Below are positions 46,761-58,330 of a stretch of 64,000 nucleotides of DNA, in pieces. The stretch lies in the NCBI GenBank assembly GCA_009746045.1, contig RPFO01000175.1, positions 1,956,898-2,020,897 on the forward strand, written 5' to 3'. Both the position numbers and the translations under genes were made by a program. The notes below the pieces were generated by a model. The model did no database searches and was not told the DNA's origin. It saw nothing but the letters and a program-made list of their open reading frames with translations. Positions within the stretch are counted from its first letter, which is position 1; every line of letters starts with the position of its first letter. This DNA is from Mesostigma viride (Eukaryota > Streptophyta > Mesostigmatophyceae > Mesostigmatales > Mesostigmataceae).

Positions 46761-47379
46761 ACGGATGAAAAGCACGCCTCGCGATTTCTTTATTACAAAT
46801 ATAAAGATAAATGTAACAGATCTTCATTCTTCAGTCTTGATTCTTCATTCTTCAACAGTGATTATCGATCAGTGACAGTTTGCAAACGCCGGCTTGGCGC
46901 TTGTCGTTGCGTGACAGAAATCTCGGAATGTTCCTGGAATGCATCAAAAAACGCACATGCGCAAGAAACATGAACGGATGGTTGGTGTCAATTGTCTCAT
47001 CTGCCACCGCACCCAAGTAACCAATTCATGAACAAGAAAGCGCTCGGTATAGATCAAGAAAACAAAAACAAACATGCGCAGCCGTAGTGCCTAGATGACG
47101 ATGTCAAGTGGACGACGACGAGGAGGCCGGCACCTTGTCTCCCTGTGAGCAGAAAAAAAAGGCAAGTTTAAACACTCAAGATGTGTCATAGCCTTTCACA
47201 GCCTCGATCAATAGAAATGTTGCACATCAAAATGAACGTGTTGCCTAGAACATCCTTGAATGGGTTTCAAGAACAGCAAGGCGGCCTCCCCCGCCCGCAA
47301 ACTCATAATCCCAGTGTTTACAACCCCCGAGGGGGTTGTAAAATTGCAATCACTCATTAAAAAATAAAAATAAAAAAAT

Positions 47380-48330
47380 CCCAGTTTCACACACTGCCCA
47401 CTCATAAATAATCCCAGGTTCTGACAGCCCCCGCTCAGCCCACTCATGAACAACCCAGTTTAGACCCCCCCCACTCATACACTATCCCAGTTTCCCACAG
47501 CCCCCACTCAGCCCACTCTGACATAAACCACCCCAGTTTAGACCCCCCTCTCATAAATAACCCCAGTTTCCCACAGTCACCACTCAGCCACCCATACACC
47601 ACCCAGTTTCCAACCCGCCCCCCCTCATAAATAATCCCAATGGTTTTCAACCCCCTCAATCAGTAATCAAAAACAAAAAAATCCCACTTTTCACACACTG
47701 CCTACTCATAAATAATCCCAGTTTATGACAGCCCCTGCTCAGCCCACTCATAAACAATCCAGTTAAATACAACCCCCCCACCCACACATTATCCCAGTTT
47801 CCCACAGCCCCACTCAGCCCACTCTGACATAAACCACACCAGTTTAGACCCCCCCTCTCATAAATAACCCCAGGTTCCTACAGCCCCCCACTCAGCCCAC
47901 TCATAAACCACCCATGCAGTTTACAACCTCCCCCTCATATTAACCCCAGTTCTCCACAGCCCCCGGGGGCTATGAAAAACGAGTGCGCCACTCAGCCACC
48001 TCAAATGCCACCGAGTTTACAGTCCCCCCCCCCCCCATAAATAATCCCAAGTGTTTACAACCTCCTCAACCAGTTGTTAAAAAAAAAAAAAAAACAGTTT
48101 CACACACTGCCCACTCATAAATAATCCCAGTTTCCGACAGCCCCCGCCCAGCCCACATAAATAACGCGGCTGACAACCCCCCAACAGCCCCCGCTCAGCC
48201 CACTAAAAAACAACCCAGTTTACAGCCCCTCCACTCATAAATAACCCCAATTTCCCACAGCCCCCACTCTGCCCACTCATGAACTACCCCTGTTTGCAAC
48301 CCCCCAAATCACACCACTCATAACCATGTC
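47380..48330. repeat. Minisatellite inside CACTA element 2
   Basis: Irregular units of about 50-60 bp built on actcataaataatcccagtt, cccacagcccccactcagcc and cactcataaaccacccagtt. No coding role is apparent. Confidence 0.85.
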
Positions 48331-48362
48331 CAGGTTTACAACCCCACCCACTCCTGAGACTT

Positions 48363-48676
48363 ACTTCAGGGGTTGCATGGGAGACATCGGCCGCCTTTCT
48401 GGCTGCAATCATTGCCTCCTTCTTGGCAAGGAGCGCGGCCAGCGCCGCCTCTACCGAGGCCATGTCTTCATCTGCTCTTTGCGCAGGCAACATGGATGAT
48501 GGCACCGATGCTGTGGCGGTTGTTGAAGGGAGTGCTGTCGGGGGCAGGATTGTCGGCGCTGCCGGCGGTGGTGGTGCTGCTGCAGGCAGCTTTGCGAGCT
48601 TCGTGCACGGCTGCACTCTTGGATCGGCAGCGCTGCGTTTCTCTCGGCGTGAACCGGCCTTCACTACGCTTCCCAT
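48363..48676 (-). CDS. Hypothetical exon, Pro/Ala-rich (CACTA element 2)
   Basis: About 105 codons on the minus strand from an ATG at 48676. The product starts MGSVVKAGSRREKRSAADPR, continues through Pro/Ala/Thr-rich sequence, and ends with a helical segment, ADEDMASVEAALAALLAKKE. At 48363 the sequence TGAAGTAAGT looks like a 5' splice donor, so a downstream exon is expected. No family is recognised. It would be a CACTA-encoded or captured gene. Confidence 0.3.
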
Positions 48677-48689
48677 TTCAAATCGATGA

Positions 48690-51600
48690 CCATTGAAGCC
48701 TAATTTGACTAAAAATGAGATTGCTGAAGGGCACTAACATTGTAAGGGTGACCAAGTGAGACCCTAGCACTACTATTATGAAGATACCAAAGACCAAGAA
48801 ACCACGAAATTGGATATTATGAGCAACATGTTGAAAGAAGCAAAGCTCATAACTGCGTGTGCTACCAACTCCCTTGCTGCCCCCATGAGGAATTATTAGC
48901 CCCCCTCCGCCTGTCCCATGATAAGGAATACATAACTAACTGACTGACAAGGAATACGCAACACAATCACAATGATTAGAAAGGAGCTATGGCGTTTCAG
49001 AGAAAAAATGATTTTCTTACAAAACCTTAAGCGTGCTGCTCTCAGTCAGTGTTCCAACAAAAAGTTCTGGTTCAAGATAACTCGTCCAGTGGTGTGACTC
49101 TTTGGAGGTTTTATCCCAAAGGACGAGCCTCAAAGTTGATCACACATGTCTCCTAGAGCCCAATGACTGAACTCCTAATAAAAATAGGCACAAGGATTTT
49201 TCTCATATATATTAGACAGTGTCATTTTTACAATTTGCTAACAAGGTTAAAAGCGCTGATTGTCAACAAAAAGGAGCTGATGGAAAGTGCAGCAGAGACG
49301 GGGTCAATGGGGGAAAACCGGAGAAAGTCGCAGCAGACGGGATGTAAATAGCAGAAAGACAGTTTACGGCTTTCAACAACAAAGAAGCCTTATGAAAAAA
49401 TGCAACGCATGTGTGTTTAAATGTAGGCGGAGCATGATTGCAAAAATGCCAAGTAATTGGAGTTAGAAACAGGAAGAACTGGATGCATTCTAGCAATGCC
49501 ACATACAGCACGTCGATAACAAAGTACAGACTCCAGGTATGCGATGGTACCCACTACTCACCACAAGTCTCGACCAGGAGCTAGCCTGCCATTCGCGGGT
49601 AGGCCGCAGGTGAGGCCAGCCCAACGGTATCAGTCACCCGCAGGTACACGCGCAATTGAAGAGGAAAACGGCAATTCGAAGGCACACATAAGATGCCGAG
49701 CGCAGAAAGCACCATGGTATTGAAAGCCTTCAGAGAATACATATTCAAAGCTCTCAAAGACATGGCCAGCTTTACCCGGCCGCCATGAAATGGCCTCATA
49801 CACATGAGCACGGCATGCTAACCGCTGTAAAAGAAGCTGGCAGAATTTTGCTAACCTTAGCGGCTAAGGAGCTTGGCGGCAGGTTCCGGAGATCTTGCTT
49901 GCGCTGTGTTTCAGCGTAAAGAACGGCTTGATTCAGAACTGGATATGATGTGTCTCAGTCCCTCATTGCTACCTCCATGCTTAATTAAACTCGACATACA
50001 TCCTAAGTGCACCTACATCATGATCCAAACTGCTACGCCGCAATTGCTAGAGAAATCACGTCGTTTCGTGGACCTGCAGCCCCGTTTGTTATTGCACACT
50101 CTGTGGTTACATAAAACTAGGTGGCCCCTTCGCTCGAGCGTACCCTCAGCCCCTCACTGCCTTAGCCATTGCGTGCACCTAGTCGTTTGCCATCGGTTTC
50201 GGCGTAATATTTGAATTTTGCGCAAGGATCCTGACGGGTTGATTCCAGACTTGCGCATGTTGCGAAAGATTTTTGTCCATTCATTCCAGACTCCCAAGCT
50301 AGGGGCTGCTGTGGACTGTAGTCTGAACGGTACGGCTAACAGTTACGATGCCAGGCCAGCGGTCCCAACCAAGCGATACTAGAGAGTCATGTCAGTCGTC
50401 TTTTTACTAGTTTCGTCAGTCAGTTATTCCTAATGTATGGCAAAATGCAAACTTCTACTTGGGGCGAGATGTAGTAGCGGCGAAATCGGAAGGGGACGTG
50501 GGCAGGGGGGGGGGCGGGAAGTACGACTGATGCCATCTACCGTACGTTATTATCGTCACAAAGCGAGTGACTGACGATAGTAAAGGCCTAAAGGGCCTCT
50601 AATGACGACAGTAATGACGATAGTATTTGGCACTAATGATTGATGACAGGAAGAGCGACGACACCAGACTTTGCGACGTTGATGGGACTTGGCGAATTGC
50701 GAGCCCTAATTCCAGTGGTTGCGCGGGTGTTACCGTTGAAGTTGAAGTTAAGACGACGCGAAAAAAAAAAGACCTTAGAGTTGCACATCTATCCACGCTG
50801 CACAGGTGGGAAAGGTGGAAGGGAGCTGCGATCGGCTCGCAGCCAAGGCGGGATTATGTGCCTTTTGATTTCCAGCAATGTCGCTTCTGTATGAACGCAC
50901 GTGGTGGTTGGAATAGGAGCATAGGCTCACTGATGACCGTCGTGATTTATGTAGCCATTAGGGCGTCGTCTCAAATGAATTCAGGAGCGAGCTCGGACAA
51001 GGCTACAAGCAGCCATCGGGGGAGAAACATAGGCATGGTCTAGAATAAAGCTTTAATCGATCTGTTCGCTCAGTGGTACGCACAGCACATTCGGACATCC
51101 AGAAGCTGCCCACTCTTTACCAGTTGAGGTGAGCAAGGAATTCCTCGCCTGAAATACTAATAAGTTTGCATCGACTTTAACATGCATGCCGTACGCACGT
51201 GGCATTCTCACGTATCGCCCTAGGGCCAAGGCTGCTGTGGGCCGCTCGGTTTCATGCCAAGTTAGCCGTGCTTGCCATGAATGCTGCAGCAGTTTCACTA
51301 TCTCATTCGTACAAGGTCAATAGACTATGCAAACGACATCTGATTTAGTTTTCATGAAGGGCATAACCTTGTTCAGATTGAGAGTTGCATGACATGGGCT
51401 GCTCTTGCGCCACTTTCCTTGTCTTAACCAACTGATTCTCTGTTTATGCTTTCGGTCGTTATACATTCGTATGTGTGCATCTGTGTTGCCATTGTGGTGT
51501 CAATTTTGCGCGTGTACTTGTGATGCCTAATACCGTTGGGCTTGCACGCGGCCCCATCGCATGTGGCAGCGACAAGCTCTTGGTCGCCTGTCCAGCGCGG

Positions 51601-52483
51601 CGAATTCTTGATGGTGAGCAACGGTGATCATTCTTTATGTAGTGCTCATTCCTCAAATTATCAACGTGCTGTGCGCGTCAGCCACCATTGGCCTTGTTCT
51701 TCCAGCTTCCGTGCATGATTTTTTTGTAGCCCGCTGGTGATGCTCTCAGCTACAAATAGTTGGCATTATTCGTACCAATTCCTTCGCTGTCGGTAGAACC
51801 TTCTTTGCAATCCAGTAGCCTCGGCTGACATTCCTGGCATTGCTGGACTATGTCTCGCTTCCTTGCATGGGTAGCATCTTTGCATATTTATCCTTTTTGC
51901 TCAGATCACAGCTTTTTGTCATTCCCTCCCCCCCACACCCCACCCTGAACGACTCCTGCTAGTGTCAATTGCAGACGTAGAGCCTTCAGCCTCGTTAGAG
52001 TTCATCCTACCTGTAACGGGGCATATTGTTGGTTGATTGGCCTTGCTTTTTCTTGGCACTAATCAGGCGTTTCTTTCTTATTGCCGTATTAACCATACAG
52101 AGATTGCAATGAAGTAGATTGTGAGGCCTCTTGGCATGTTAGGGAACCTTTGCGACTCCAGGATTCCTGGGTGTGCAGTTCCCTACAACTTGTGAGGCAT
52201 GTAGATACAATTTAGGTGAACATCCATGGCCAATTTTTTTCTCGAGCACCCCTGTCTCTCTCTTGGCCCAGTATCTCACCTTCTTTGTCCTAAAACTAGG
52301 CCGGTACTCATAGATAGCCACGCAACTGCTGCGATCTCCCCCGCATCCTTACATACAAGTGAACTGAAGTCATGCAAAGTTGACAGTTGTTGGCGCGTCC
52401 AGCGCGTGGCTTCATCTCACTAACAAATTTTTGTGTGTACCGATGCGTGCTTTGCCGGATGATGTATTTTTGTCTTGCATGCA
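48690..52483. other. Interior of CACTA element 2; no gene recognised
   Basis: Several frames of 80-140 codons occur on both strands but none carries a motif I can name. Introns in a transposase gene could hide exons here. Confidence 0.4.
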
Positions 52484-52721
52484 GGCAATATACCTAACAC
52501 AGTCGGGCTGGGCACATCCGTCAGTCCAACACGGCGAGAGGCCACATGCGGATGCAGATTTTGTAGGCTCTGAGCCTTGGTCACATTGCCGTAGCACTCG
52601 ACAGTGTCCTGTGATTGTTTCTAGAGAGTCATCCAGATATTTCAGCAATGGTGGCTGGGACAGCCCTCGTAATGGTTTCAGTGATGATGAGGATGATGAC
52701 TTTGATGACGAGGACTGTTGA
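52484..52721 (+). CDS. Possible last exon with acidic tail (CACTA element 2)
   Basis: A good splice acceptor (TTGCATGCAG) precedes 52486. The frame then reads through DADFVGSEPWSHCRSTRQCP and NGGWDSPRNGFSDDEDDDFD to a stop at 52721. An acidic C terminus is common in transposon-encoded nuclear proteins. No family assignment is possible. Confidence 0.28.
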
Positions 52722-53444
52722 GCCCCGTTGTGCTTGTCGGTCAACAGATTTTATATTGCATTTGTGAGATGATTGTGGGTGTCCATTTTGCACACCACCC
52801 ACAGCCATGCTTGAGTGCACCGTTCCTTGTGTGTGTATCAATACAGTTGGTGTTCGTATTTGATCAGTTGTGCCATTTCATCGGGTTGTTGCATGCCATC
52901 TGAACATGTTCACTCCCCGTTGCCATTTTATCATACCAGTGTTGTGAGCTCAGAGCAATGGATGCATGATGCAGTGTTGTGATTTAGTGTAGATATTGAC
53001 GATGCCACCTTTGATCAGCATGATGGATGCTTGGCCAGCGATGGGTCGGAGGTTGACACTTGATGACCGTGATGACGATTGCCCTGAATGTTCAATATTG
53101 GTGTTTTTCTTAACATCCCAGTCGATATTTTTGCAATAAACCATGTCTCCCACGGCTCATGACATTGTGGTGCATTTTATCATGCACCTGAGGGTGTTTC
53201 CAGCTTGTTTTGTCAGTTCCTTTCAGTACCCCCCTCTGGTTTTTCAAGTTGTCACCTGCAATTAAGAACTTTCTCAGTGGCGAGTTCTTGGTGTCATCCT
53301 TTGAAAGCTTGCCCCGTACCGCTGCACGTGTTGTCTCTCCTGGCATTGCCACCTTGCCGTGTCCCACCTTGGCCTTTTCCTTCTCCATCTCTGCTGCGGC
53401 ATGCACGCACTTCCTTGCTGCGGATGTGCATTATGCGTGCTTTG

Positions 53445-53740
53445 TGATATATCACTTCCCCTGAGTGGTTGTGATTTATCACCTTATCACATTTTGTTTT
53501 TCTGTGGGTTTGTGACATTTTGTGACACTTTGACATTTTGTGATAATGACGTTATCACAAAATATGCTGGTTTTATCACGTTTGTCACGTTTTGTCACAA
53601 TCATGACATGTCTCGATCACAATTTGTCACAGTTTTATCACATTTTGTCACATTTTGTCACGTTTTATCATTTTTTTATCACAAAATGTCACAAAAGTGA
53701 CATTTTGTGATAAAAAAATATCACAAAATGTCACAGACCC
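53445..53740. repeat. Right subterminal repeat array of CACTA element 2
   Basis: Units such as tttgtcacattttgtcac and attttgtgataa in both orientations, ending in the terminal CCCCTTCCTAGTG. Confidence 0.9.
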
Positions 53741-53815
53741 CTTCCTAGTGTACGGGGTATTTTTGAAATTGTGCTAAAAAAGTACGAGGTATTATTGAGG
53801 CCAAGGCTTAAAGTA

Positions 53816-54238
53816 TCGGGGTTCTTTGAACGGAGTTTCTTCTATACGTGAATGCGGGAACAAGAGGCCGCTGGATGAGCGGCTTATAGGTCGTAGTGTT
53901 TACTCGTAGCTGTTTGGCTAGAGCTTTTGTGATTAGTAGATGCAATATAGTGCATGGTTGAAAAATGAATTAAATAAAATGTGCGTTCCGCGCTTGGGTT
54001 GATCAATTATACCCGGGCGGAACGGGGCGTGAGGTGCAGTGCCCCTGAAAAGAACAACCTACGCATTATTTAATACTAGCCGTGGAGATTCGGGATATTC
54101 TACCCCCGGTCTGTACGGTTAGCGTCTTACTAGCATCCACTAAACATAAGGGTTTAATGACGTCAGTTAGCTAGGGATAAGGGAGGTTTTGCGACTAAAA
54201 GCCGCTCTGGCTGGTTTTGTCGGCCTCTTTCTTTGCTC
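53816..54238 (+). repeat. 423-bp direct repeat, copy 1
   Basis: TCGGGGTTCTTTG to CTTTGCTC, repeated at 55208-55630 with a constant offset of 1392 bp; I saw no differences. The unit contains an AT-rich stretch (ttgaaaaatgaattaaataa) and GACGTCAGTTAGC. It lacks TG...CA ends, so an LTR interpretation is not supported. Confidence 0.9.
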
Positions 54239-55207
54239 GTTGTCGTTGCGGCGGCAGCCGCAGCTATGGGTGCTGCGGAGCAAAATCCCAAAAGCACTGG
54301 TTGCACTGGCCACTTGGCCAGTGGTGAGACTTCCAGTTGTTAACCGGCCAGGCGTAGTTCCTCGCCCGGTTAACTAAAAGAAAAGAAAATGATTACCTCC
54401 GGTCCGCACCTTTTCCCCAGCTTGGGGTCTTTGGTGGGCCGGATGCCGTGACAGGTGCTCAACTGTCGCTTGGTCGGCCCAGTGCGCGAGCTGGTGCTCC
54501 GTACGTACCTGGGGATGCTTGCACCCCGGGTTGGAGCCGGATGGCTGGCACTGGCGACCCGTGTCTCGGTCCGCGGCCTGCGGCTTTTTCTTCGGAAATT
54601 GCTGCTGGCCAGCAAACTTTGCAATTGCCTTCCGCCGAGGGGGGGGTGGTTGGGGTTGGGGACGGCGATGGGAAAAGCGCCTAAGCTAAAAATTTTTTCC
54701 CCACGCATAGAAACCTCGGGGGGGAATGCGGTCTTGGCTGAACGGACTCTCGTTCAGCCAGGTGCCTGGGGCTGTGGCCTCGGGCATCCGGGCTGGCGGG
54801 GCCTGGGCTAGGTCCACGTTTTTTCTCGAAGCACCCCGGGTCTATGGGGAGACGGCCATAGCGGTACCGACTCGGGGCCCCGAAAGGGGTCATGATAGGC
54901 TGGCCGTGCGCAATCGCAGTGCAAATGCGCTGGGCCTTTTTGGGCCTGGCCATGCATCCACAGCCGCCGGGCACACGCCTCCCGATGTGGGGGGGCTCCC
55001 GTTTTGCGGCAGGGCGGTCACTTGTGACAACGAGCAAGGTGGAGTGCGGCTTCAAGGGAAAGCCAGGGCGGGGGTGATTGGGCAACGTACTTCATGAAGG
55101 GCCTTGAACGGCGTGCCTCCGGGCATGTCAATTAGTGTCACATGTATGCTTCCACTTATTGTTTTAATGAAGATGCTGGTTTTTGTGGGAGCTACGTGGG
55201 ACATGAA
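54239..55207. other. GC-rich spacer between the direct repeats; no gene recognised
   Basis: G-runs and Gly/Pro-rich frames on both strands without motif. A 33-bp segment with gggcaacgtacttcatgaag near its end (55079) recurs at 55665, just beyond copy 2 of the direct repeat. Confidence 0.5.
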
Positions 55208-55630
55208 TCGGGGTTCTTTGAACGGAGTTTCTTCTATACGTGAATGCGGGAACAAGAGGCCGCTGGATGAGCGGCTTATAGGTCGTAGTGTTTACTCGTA
55301 GCTGTTTGGCTAGAGCTTTTGTGATTAGTAGATGCAATATAGTGCATGGTTGAAAAATGAATTAAATAAAATGTGCGTTCCGCGCTTGGGTTGATCAATT
55401 ATACCCGGGCGGAACGGGGCGTGAGGTGCAGTGCCCCTGAAAAGAACAACCTACGCATTATTTAATACTAGCCGTGGAGATTCGGGATATTCTACCCCCG
55501 GTCTGTACGGTTAGCGTCTTACTAGCATCCACTAAACATAAGGGTTTAATGACGTCAGTTAGCTAGGGATAAGGGAGGTTTTGCGACTAAAAGCCGCTCT
55601 GGCTGGTTTTGTCGGCCTCTTTCTTTGCTC
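55208..55630 (+). repeat. 423-bp direct repeat, copy 2
   Basis: Co-linear with 53816-54238. It is followed by (CCCA)n and a second copy of the segment gggcaacgtacttcatgaag, so the region arose by more than one duplication. Confidence 0.9.
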
Positions 55631-56033
55631 CCCACCCACCCACCCGTGTCTTGGTTGCCTCTAGGGCAACGTACTTCATGAAGGGCCGTGAACGGCGTCT
55701 CGTTCTAAGGATGGGTGGCCCTGCATCCAACAAATGTTACTATGTACTATGCTCTCTGCTATTCATTAATGAGCATAATGGCAGTGACTTGCCACCTGCC
55801 ACACTTAGATCGACATTTCAATACATCCTTCAAGTACATTTGTATATTGTGGACACGCAAACTATTGACCATCTAACCCCGGTCTCTTTTATTACAATGC
55901 ATTATTGACAACATAATACATGATTGAATGGTACAATGCACCCAGAGATCTGGCAGCCTCGATGCAGAGGATGTCATAGCACTATAGATGGCAGCTTTGC
56001 TGCACAATGACAACAAGTGCATGCCACGAATCC

Positions 56034-56625
56034 CTAAGAAATAAAATAATTGGCAATGAACCCAGAATTGACCTTCACTGCTGCGGCAGGTCCATACTTT
56101 GCCACTGCCGCGATTATGTTCTTGTACGAGGCGCTGGCGGCGACGTGAAACGGAATGCCATTCTCGTAAAAGAAAGAGGCCTGGTCAAGGCGGACTTCCT
56201 GGAGCTGCGCATTGGAAAAGCACTGTGGAATCGTCTTCTGCACTGCCTTGCCAGAGCCACAAGGGCCAGCACCCGGGGCAGCGGCAGGCAGAAGGGCCTT
56301 GGCAACGCGGGCACCGAGCGCTGCCTTTTGCTCCTTCTTTTCCAACCGGGCTGCCTCAGCCACCTGAAGCCTCCCGATCAGGCCTTCTACATTCCTAGAC
56401 TGCTGGCAAAATGTGGCTCCCTTGTTGGGGATGTGGCCGAGATGGCCGACAGCGCGATCCTTGCTAAAGTTGCCAGGCCTGCCGAACTTGTAATCGCACA
56501 GCTTGCACGCCTGGCCACCTCTGGCCGACTACCACGTCTTCCCCACTCACGGTCTTTTCCACCTCGTCAATCAGGTGGAGGTATTGATACTCCTCTCCCA
56601 TTTTGACGACTGGAACTCTAGGCAT
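56034..56625 (-). pseudogene. hAT-like transposase N-terminal fragment (BED finger region)
   Basis: On the minus strand, an ATG at 56625 opens MPRVPVVKMGEEYQYLHLID. After a one-base shift the frame reads ACKLCDYKFGRPGNFSKDR then VGHLGHIPNKGATFC, a C-x2-C...H zinc finger of BED type. A Lys/Glu/Ala-rich linker (EAARLEKKEQKAALGARVAK) follows, then FFYENGIPFHVAASASYKNI and IIAAVAKYGP, which matches the segment after the BED finger in hAT transposases (xxGipFxxxxxxxFxxmI). A stop at 56034 and the missing catalytic core mean this is a broken remnant. The downstream part was not found in the window. Confidence 0.65.
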
Positions 56626-57066
56626 GGTCGCCTCTTTTAGGATTGCCTAGCGCACAATACATGAACCGGCGCACCCGGCACCCTCTATTTGCTTTTGCGT
56701 CTTCACTCTTCTGCGTCTTTCTGGAAGTGCACCCGTCCCTAGCTAAACCTTATGATTCTGCCATGCATATGCTCTGTCCCCTCGCAGCTTTTCTCCCGCG
56801 CAATAAAAAATCCTGTCAAAAAATGTAGAAAGGCACACCGTCACGCGTGTACTAGCAAGTAGCTATGCACTCGCTGCAATTTCAGCAATTTCAGTACCAC
56901 TGACAGGTCTGGGCCTCTCCCCTCCGCGTGACACGTCCGCGACCTCCAAAATCGGCTAAGTCCAAAGTGAAAAACAGTGAAAATCGTACGGCGTACGCGG
57001 TCGAAGGCGTCAGTACCGTGGAATACGGCGTATTTTCATACCCGAGGTGCCGTACGAACCAACACG

Positions 57067-57113
<47 letters not shown>
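57067..57113. repeat. (ACGC)n microsatellite
   Basis: Twelve or so ACGC units. It is preceded by gccgtacgaaccaacacggc, which recurs inverted beside the ACGC array at 46052-46075. Confidence 0.95.
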
Positions 57114-57119
57114 GTCATA

Positions 57120-57593
57120 CCCTCCCTCCCTCCCTCCGTCCCTCCCTCCCTCCCTCCCTCCCTCCCTCCCTCCCTCCTCCCTCCTCCCTCCCTCCCTCCC
57201 TCCCTCCCTCCCTCCCTCCCTCCCTCCTCCCTCCCTCCCTCCCTCCTCCCTCCCTCCCTCCCTCCCTCCCTCCCTCCCTCCCTCCCTCCCTCCCTCCCTC
57301 CCTCCCTCCTCCCTCCCTCCCTCCCTCCTCCCTCCCTCCCTCCCTCCCTCCCTCCTCCCTCCCTCCCTCCCTCCTCCCTCCCTCCCTCCCTCCCTCCCTC
57401 CCTCCCTCCCTCCCTCCCTCCCTCCCTCCCTCCCTCCCTCCCTCCCTCCCTCCCTCCCTCCCTCCCTCCCTCCCTCCCTCCCTCCCTCCCTCCCTCCCTC
57501 CCTCCCTCCCTCCCTCCCTCCCTCCCTCCCTCCCTCCCTCCCTCCCTCCCTCCCTCCCTCCCTCCCTCCCTCCCTCCCTCCCTCCCTCCCTCC
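57120..57593. repeat. (CCCT)n microsatellite, about 475 bp
   Basis: Nearly pure CCCT/CTCC units with occasional one-base drop-outs. Pro-Ser-Leu and Arg-Glu-Gly frames across it on both strands are artefacts. The strand asymmetry (pure pyrimidine/purine) makes triplex formation possible. Confidence 0.98.
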
Positions 57594-57729
57594 TATGTTG
57601 CTTAAGGGGACTCGGCGCGGCGAATATTTTCCGCGCCAAAAAAATTCCGCGGTACCCTCCGTACCGTGAAAAGTGGGTGCACGGTGCGCGCACCCCTTGC
57701 GGAAGTGGCCATGGCGACTGCTTTTAGAC

Positions 57730-58051
57730 GAAACGTGACAAATCTGGCTCGCGGAAAGCAGAAAAAATGCTTGATTCTTTGAGAAAATTAGTTACTGATT
57801 CTAATTTATGGTGGGATAGTTGCGATTTATAATGTCGCGGGCTCTTTTTCTTTACCATCGGCAGGGGGGGTCCGGCCTGAATTTCTGTCGGGATGAATAA
57901 AGTATAATGGATGCCTGCCGGTGTGATTGTCGATTGTTGCCAGTTTTGATGGTCCTAATGGAAGCTAGTTTAATGATGTTTCTAAAGCCGTAAAAATTCC
58001 CGCTGCTATCTTTACCTTCCCCGTCATTTTGCGGTAAGATAACATTAGGCC
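57730..58051. other. No gene recognised
   Basis: AT-richer flank with only short open frames. Confidence 0.45.
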
Positions 58052-58330
58052 TCAGTGCGCGATGCGCGCCCGACCTCTCCATGAAAGGGTGGCCTTTCTT
58101 GTGCGCCTGGGCACGAATAAATGCCCGTTATGGTACCGGCGTTCTTGTATTAAAGGTCCTAAGATAGCGCTTTCCTGCTTTCTTAGCTCGTTGAGCGTAA
58201 GCTTTTTGCCTTCTTTCCGGCCAGATGCAGCCATGAAGTTGCGGGTCCTGGCGCTGCATCGCTGGATTCCTGGATGTTTTTTAGCAAGTTCGTCTGTGAC
58301 GTGGCTGGCTTGCTGCAGCGCGTGGCCCAC
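58052..58330 (-). CDS. Hypothetical basic protein fragment
   Basis: About 90 codons, minus strand. The sequence (HVTDELAKKHPGIQRCSART, GKKLTLNELRKQESAILGPL, RRYHNGHLFVPRRTRK) has an even, helix-rich amino-acid mix unlike random frames, so it may be an exon. I do not recognise it. No splice signals could be assigned with confidence. Confidence 0.3.
   Translation of the reverse strand: MGHALQQASHVTDELAKKHPGIQRCSARTRNFMAASGRKEGKKLTLNELRKQESAILGPLIQERRYHNGHLFVPRRTRKATLSWRGRARIAH

Larger units (their letters stand above)
46169..53750. mobile_element. CACTA-type DNA transposon 2, 7.6 kb
   Basis: Begins CACTAGGAAGGGG (46169) and ends CCCCTTCCTAGTG (53750); TA flanks both ends, again a 2-bp duplication. 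Subterminal arrays of tgtgacattttgtga type occupy about 46185-46760 and 53445-53740. The interior holds a minisatellite (47380-48330) and two possible exons (48363-48676 minus, 52484-52721 plus). No complete transposase is visible, so this may be non-autonomous. Its TIR starts like that of element 1 (CACTAGGAA), but the subterminal repeats differ, so they are distinct families. Confidence 0.82.

Noticed and set aside
53816-55630. Short LTR retrotransposon (two 423-bp LTRs around a 969-bp body)
   Set aside because: The repeats do not start TG or end CA, no primer-binding site or purine tract flanks them, and no target duplication is seen.
56007-56606. Plus-strand 199-residue ORF
   Set aside because: It is antisense to the hAT-like BED finger and transposase segment on the minus strand, which has recognisable motifs.
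56928-57727. Pro-Ser-Leu and Arg-Glu-Gly frames of about 190-230 residues
   Set aside because: They are artefacts of the CCCT microsatellite 57120-57593.
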